A DNA stretch of 7,530 nucleotides, taken from positions 1 to 7,530 of the forward strand of contig JAEYZJ010000325.1 of assembly GCA_023430705.1 (NCBI GenBank). The letters are read 5' to 3'. Shown in pieces: positions 5,958-7,530 of the stretch. Positions within the stretch are counted from its first letter, which is position 1; the number at the start of each line of letters is the position of its first letter. The translations under genes and the position numbers were made by a program. The notes beneath the pieces are model-generated. The model was not told the DNA's origin. It saw only the letters and a program-made list of their open reading frames with translations, and did not search any database. Origin of the DNA: Pseudomonadota bacterium. Lineage in GTDB: Bacteria; Pseudomonadota; Alphaproteobacteria; Rhizobiales; Devosiaceae.

Positions 5958-5974
5958 GGCGCGACTGACGCGCC
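5958..5974 (+). terminator. GC-rich hairpin between xerD and accA
   Basis: A perfect 6-bp inverted repeat GGCGCG (5958-5963) / CGCGCC (5969-5974) with a 5-nt loop, followed by TTTCCC. It could be a weak intrinsic terminator or attenuating hairpin, and it sits 24 bp before the accA start. The T-run is short, so termination efficiency is doubtful, and in DNA this GC-rich it may be chance. Confidence 0.3.
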
Positions 5975-5998
5975 TTTCCCGATACACTGGCGGGTTGG

Positions 5999-6958
5999 AT
6001 GACGTCCTATCTCGATTTCGAAAAGCCGGTCGCCGATCTCGAAGGCAAGATCGCCGAGCTCAAGTCCCTCGCCACGTCCGATCAGGCCGTGTCCATCGAC
6101 GAAGAGGTCGGCCGGCTCAGCGCCCGCGCCGAAGAGGCGCTGGTCGACATCTACAAGAAGCTCACGCCTTGGCAGAAGACGCAGGTGGCGCGCCATCCGC
6201 AGCGCCCGCACTTCTCCGACTACATCAGGACCCTGATCACCGAATGGACGCCCCTCGCCGGCGACCGCAAGTTTGCCGAGGACCCGGCCCTGCAGGCCGG
6301 CTTCGGACGCTTCAACGGCCAGCCGGTCGCCGTGCTGGGGCAGGAGAAGGGCTCCAACACCGAGAGCCGGCTCAGGCACAATTTCGGCATGGCGCGCCCC
6401 GAGGGCTACCGCAAGGCCGTGCGCATCATGGACATGGCCGACCGGTTCGACATTCCGCTGATCTCGTTCGTCGACACGGCCGGCGCCTATCCCGGCATCG
6501 GCGCCGAGGAGCGCGGCCAGGCCGAGGCGATTGCCCGCTCGACCGAGCGCTCGCTGGAACTGGGCGTGCCCAACATCGCCATCATCATCGGCGAGGGCGG
6601 GTCGGGCGGGGCGATCGCCATCGCTACCGCCAACCGGGTGCTGATGCTCGAGAACGCGATCTACTCGGTGATCTCGCCCGAGGCGGGCGCGTCGATCCTC
6701 TGGCGCGACGCGGCGCGGGCGCAGGATGCTGCCAACAACATGAAGATCACCGCGACCGACCTCATGGCGCTCGGCGTCATCGACGGCATCATCCCGGAGC
6801 CGCCCGGCGGCGCGCACCGGCATCACGAACAGGTGATGGCCGCCACCTCGCGGGCAATTACCCAGTTCCTCGGCGACTTTCCGGGCAACCGCGGGCGACT
6901 GGAGATCCGGGAGCACAGGCGCGACAAATTCCTGGCAATCGGCACCAATTTGAGTTGA
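5999..6958 (+). CDS. accA: Acetyl-CoA carboxylase carboxyltransferase subunit alpha
   Basis: Alpha subunit of the heterotetrameric AccA2D2 carboxyltransferase, which moves the carboxyl group from biotin-BCCP to acetyl-CoA to make malonyl-CoA, the committed step of fatty acid synthesis. The 319 residues are normal length. Signatures are the N-terminal helix region YLDFEKPVADLEGKIAEL (4-21), the LTPWQKTQVARHPQRPH block (55-71), YIRTLITEW (75-83), the oxyanion-hole and biotin region SFVDTAGAYPGIGAEERGQ (156-174), GEGGSGGA (198-205) and YSVISPEAGASILW (222-235), where many homologues have GCAS or GAAS. The ATG at 5999 begins the conserved N-terminus and has a modest GGCGGG four bases ahead. It lies 148 bp after xerD on the same strand. 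The accD partner is not in the window. Antisense and other-frame open frames across it are shadows. Confidence 0.98.
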   Translation: MTSYLDFEKPVADLEGKIAELKSLATSDQAVSIDEEVGRLSARAEEALVDIYKKLTPWQKTQVARHPQRPHFSDYIRTLITEWTPLAGDRKFAEDPALQAGFGRFNGQPVAVLGQEKGSNTESRLRHNFGMARPEGYRKAVRIMDMADRFDIPLISFVDTAGAYPGIGAEERGQAEAIARSTERSLELGVPNIAIIIGEGGSGGAIAIATANRVLMLENAIYSVISPEAGASILWRDAARAQDAANNMKITATDLMALGVIDGIIPEPPGGAHRHHEQVMAATSRAITQFLGDFPGNRGRLEIREHRRDKFLAIGTNLS

Positions 6959-7003
6959 TCCGCCGCCACGGCTGAGCGCAAGACATCGGGTGGAAGGGGC
7001 GGG

Positions 7004-7011
7004 TTAACCAT
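7004..7011 (+). promoter_or_regulatory. TTAACCAT, candidate CtrA half-site
   Basis: The octamer TTAACCAT is an exact match to the half-site form of the CtrA box known from Caulobacter. It sits within the perfect palindrome GGTTAACC (7002-7009), 68 bp ahead of the lipoprotein start. Two further TAACC copies follow at 7029-7033 and 7043-7047. No second TTAA lies seven bases away, so the full CtrA consensus is absent. CtrA binding is inferred. Confidence 0.35.
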
Positions 7012-7078
7012 ATGCCCATACGCTGTGGTAACCGTCCTCACGTAACCCCGTCCCCGGGCATGTCATGATATTCGGGTA

Positions 7079-7530
7079 ATGATCTTGGGCAGAGCGCTCC
7101 GTTCCATCCTCCTTCTCGGCGCCAGCCTCGCCGTGGCCGGCATGCTGGCAGGCTGCGGCGGTTTCAAGCCCTCGGCGAACGCGAAAGCCAACCAGCCGCT
7201 GAAGCAGGAGACGGTATCGCGGCTCGCGAGCATGGGCTCGTCGCCCGGCGCGGGTATGATGATCCGGATCTTCAAGGAGAGTTCCGAACTCGAGGTCTGG
7301 AAGCATACGCCGTCTGGCTACAAGCTCTTCAAGTCCTACGAGATCTGCGCCTGGTCGGGAGACCTGGGCCCCAAGATCAAGGAAGGCGACCGGCAGTCGC
7401 CCGAGGGTTTCTACACGGTCACGCCCGGCCTGATGAACCCGAACTCGAACTACTACCTCGCGTTCAACACGGGCTTTCCGAACAAGTTCGACCGCGCCCA
7501 TGGCCGCACCGGGTCCGACCTGATGGTGCA
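7079..7530 (+). CDS. L,D-transpeptidase family lipoprotein, YafK/DpaA-like (3' end cut by window)
   Basis: The first 150 residues of an envelope protein. Residues 1-25 form a lipoprotein signal peptide: R5 and R8, a hydrophobic core, then lipobox LAGC (23-26) with C26 as the lipidated residue. The YkuD (L,D-transpeptidase) domain begins near residue 60. The segment from YEICAWSGDLGPKIKEGD (87-104) through SPEGFYTV (107-114) and LNPNS-like MNPNSNYY (119-126) to FNTGFPNKFDRAHGRTG (129-145) and SDLMV (146-150) is typical of the YafK/DpaA branch. In E. coli that branch releases Braun lipoprotein from peptidoglycan; other L,D-transpeptidases make 3-3 cross-links or attach outer-membrane proteins. 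The catalytic cysteine and the histidine after LMV fall beyond the window, so activity cannot be judged. The ATG at 7079 is the only in-frame start giving a signal peptide; its ribosome site is poor. Confidence 0.88.
   Translation, partial: MILGRALRSILLLGASLAVAGMLAGCGGFKPSANAKANQPLKQETVSRLASMGSSPGAGMMIRIFKESSELEVWKHTPSGYKLFKSYEICAWSGDLGPKIKEGDRQSPEGFYTVTPGLMNPNSNYYLAFNTGFPNKFDRAHGRTGSDLMV

Noticed and set aside
5851..5998. dif-like recombination site next to xerD
   Set aside because: No pair of 11-bp half-sites around a 6-bp centre resembling dif could be seen in this gap or elsewhere in the window.
5651..6916. 421-codon open frame on the minus strand across the xerD end and most of accA
   Set aside because: It is antisense to two firmly identified genes, crosses their intergenic gap, and shows no recognisable domain. 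Long open antisense frames are expected in GC-rich coding DNA.
5995..6975. 326-codon plus-strand frame overlapping accA
   Set aside because: It is in another frame over almost all of accA, is rich in Arg, Gly and Ala, and has no recognisable motif, as expected of a shadow of accA.

Overview
The window is GC-rich chromosomal DNA from an alphaproteobacterium. Its gene set and protein variants point to the Hyphomicrobiales (rhizobial relatives, possibly near Devosiaceae), but the genus cannot be read from the sequence. Supporting signs are a CobS of the aerobic cobaltochelatase, its neighbour encoding a protein with a C-terminal J-domain, and the order aroB-aroK / small membrane protein-xerD-accA. 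Almost everything here is housekeeping. There is no tRNA, rRNA, CRISPR array, insertion sequence or other sign of recent transfer, and no stretch above 300 bases lacks a gene.

Left part (1-1599). The 5' end of cobS (minus strand, cut by the window edge) lies downstream of a gene for a 212-residue J-domain protein on the same strand. The small plus-strand gene bolA diverges from the J-domain gene across a 51-bp gap.

Middle (1774-4510). A plus-strand gene encodes a secreted protein that joins a CBM60-like (calcium-dependent xylan-binding type) domain to a C-terminal OmpA-like domain. It is the least ordinary gene in the window. It converges, with only 9 bp between stop codons, on the minus-strand aroK-aroB pair, whose reading frames overlap by 8 nt and which encode two shikimate-pathway enzymes.

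Right part (4640-7530). A divergent promoter region separates aroK from a plus-strand run. This run holds a 99-residue single-span membrane protein, xerD (start/stop overlap ATGA), accA, and the beginning of a YafK/DpaA-like L,D-transpeptidase-family lipoprotein cut by the right edge. A perfect TTAACCAT (CtrA half-site type) lies 68 bp ahead of the lipoprotein gene.

Together the genes cover cobalamin synthesis, protein and Fe-S/redox homeostasis (J-domain protein, BolA), aromatic amino acid precursors, chromosome dimer resolution, fatty acid synthesis and envelope maintenance. I see no clear multi-gene novel system. The best leads are the CBM60-like/OmpA fusion, which lacks the usual aspartate of its peptidoglycan-binding site, and the possible cell-cycle control of the lipoprotein gene.
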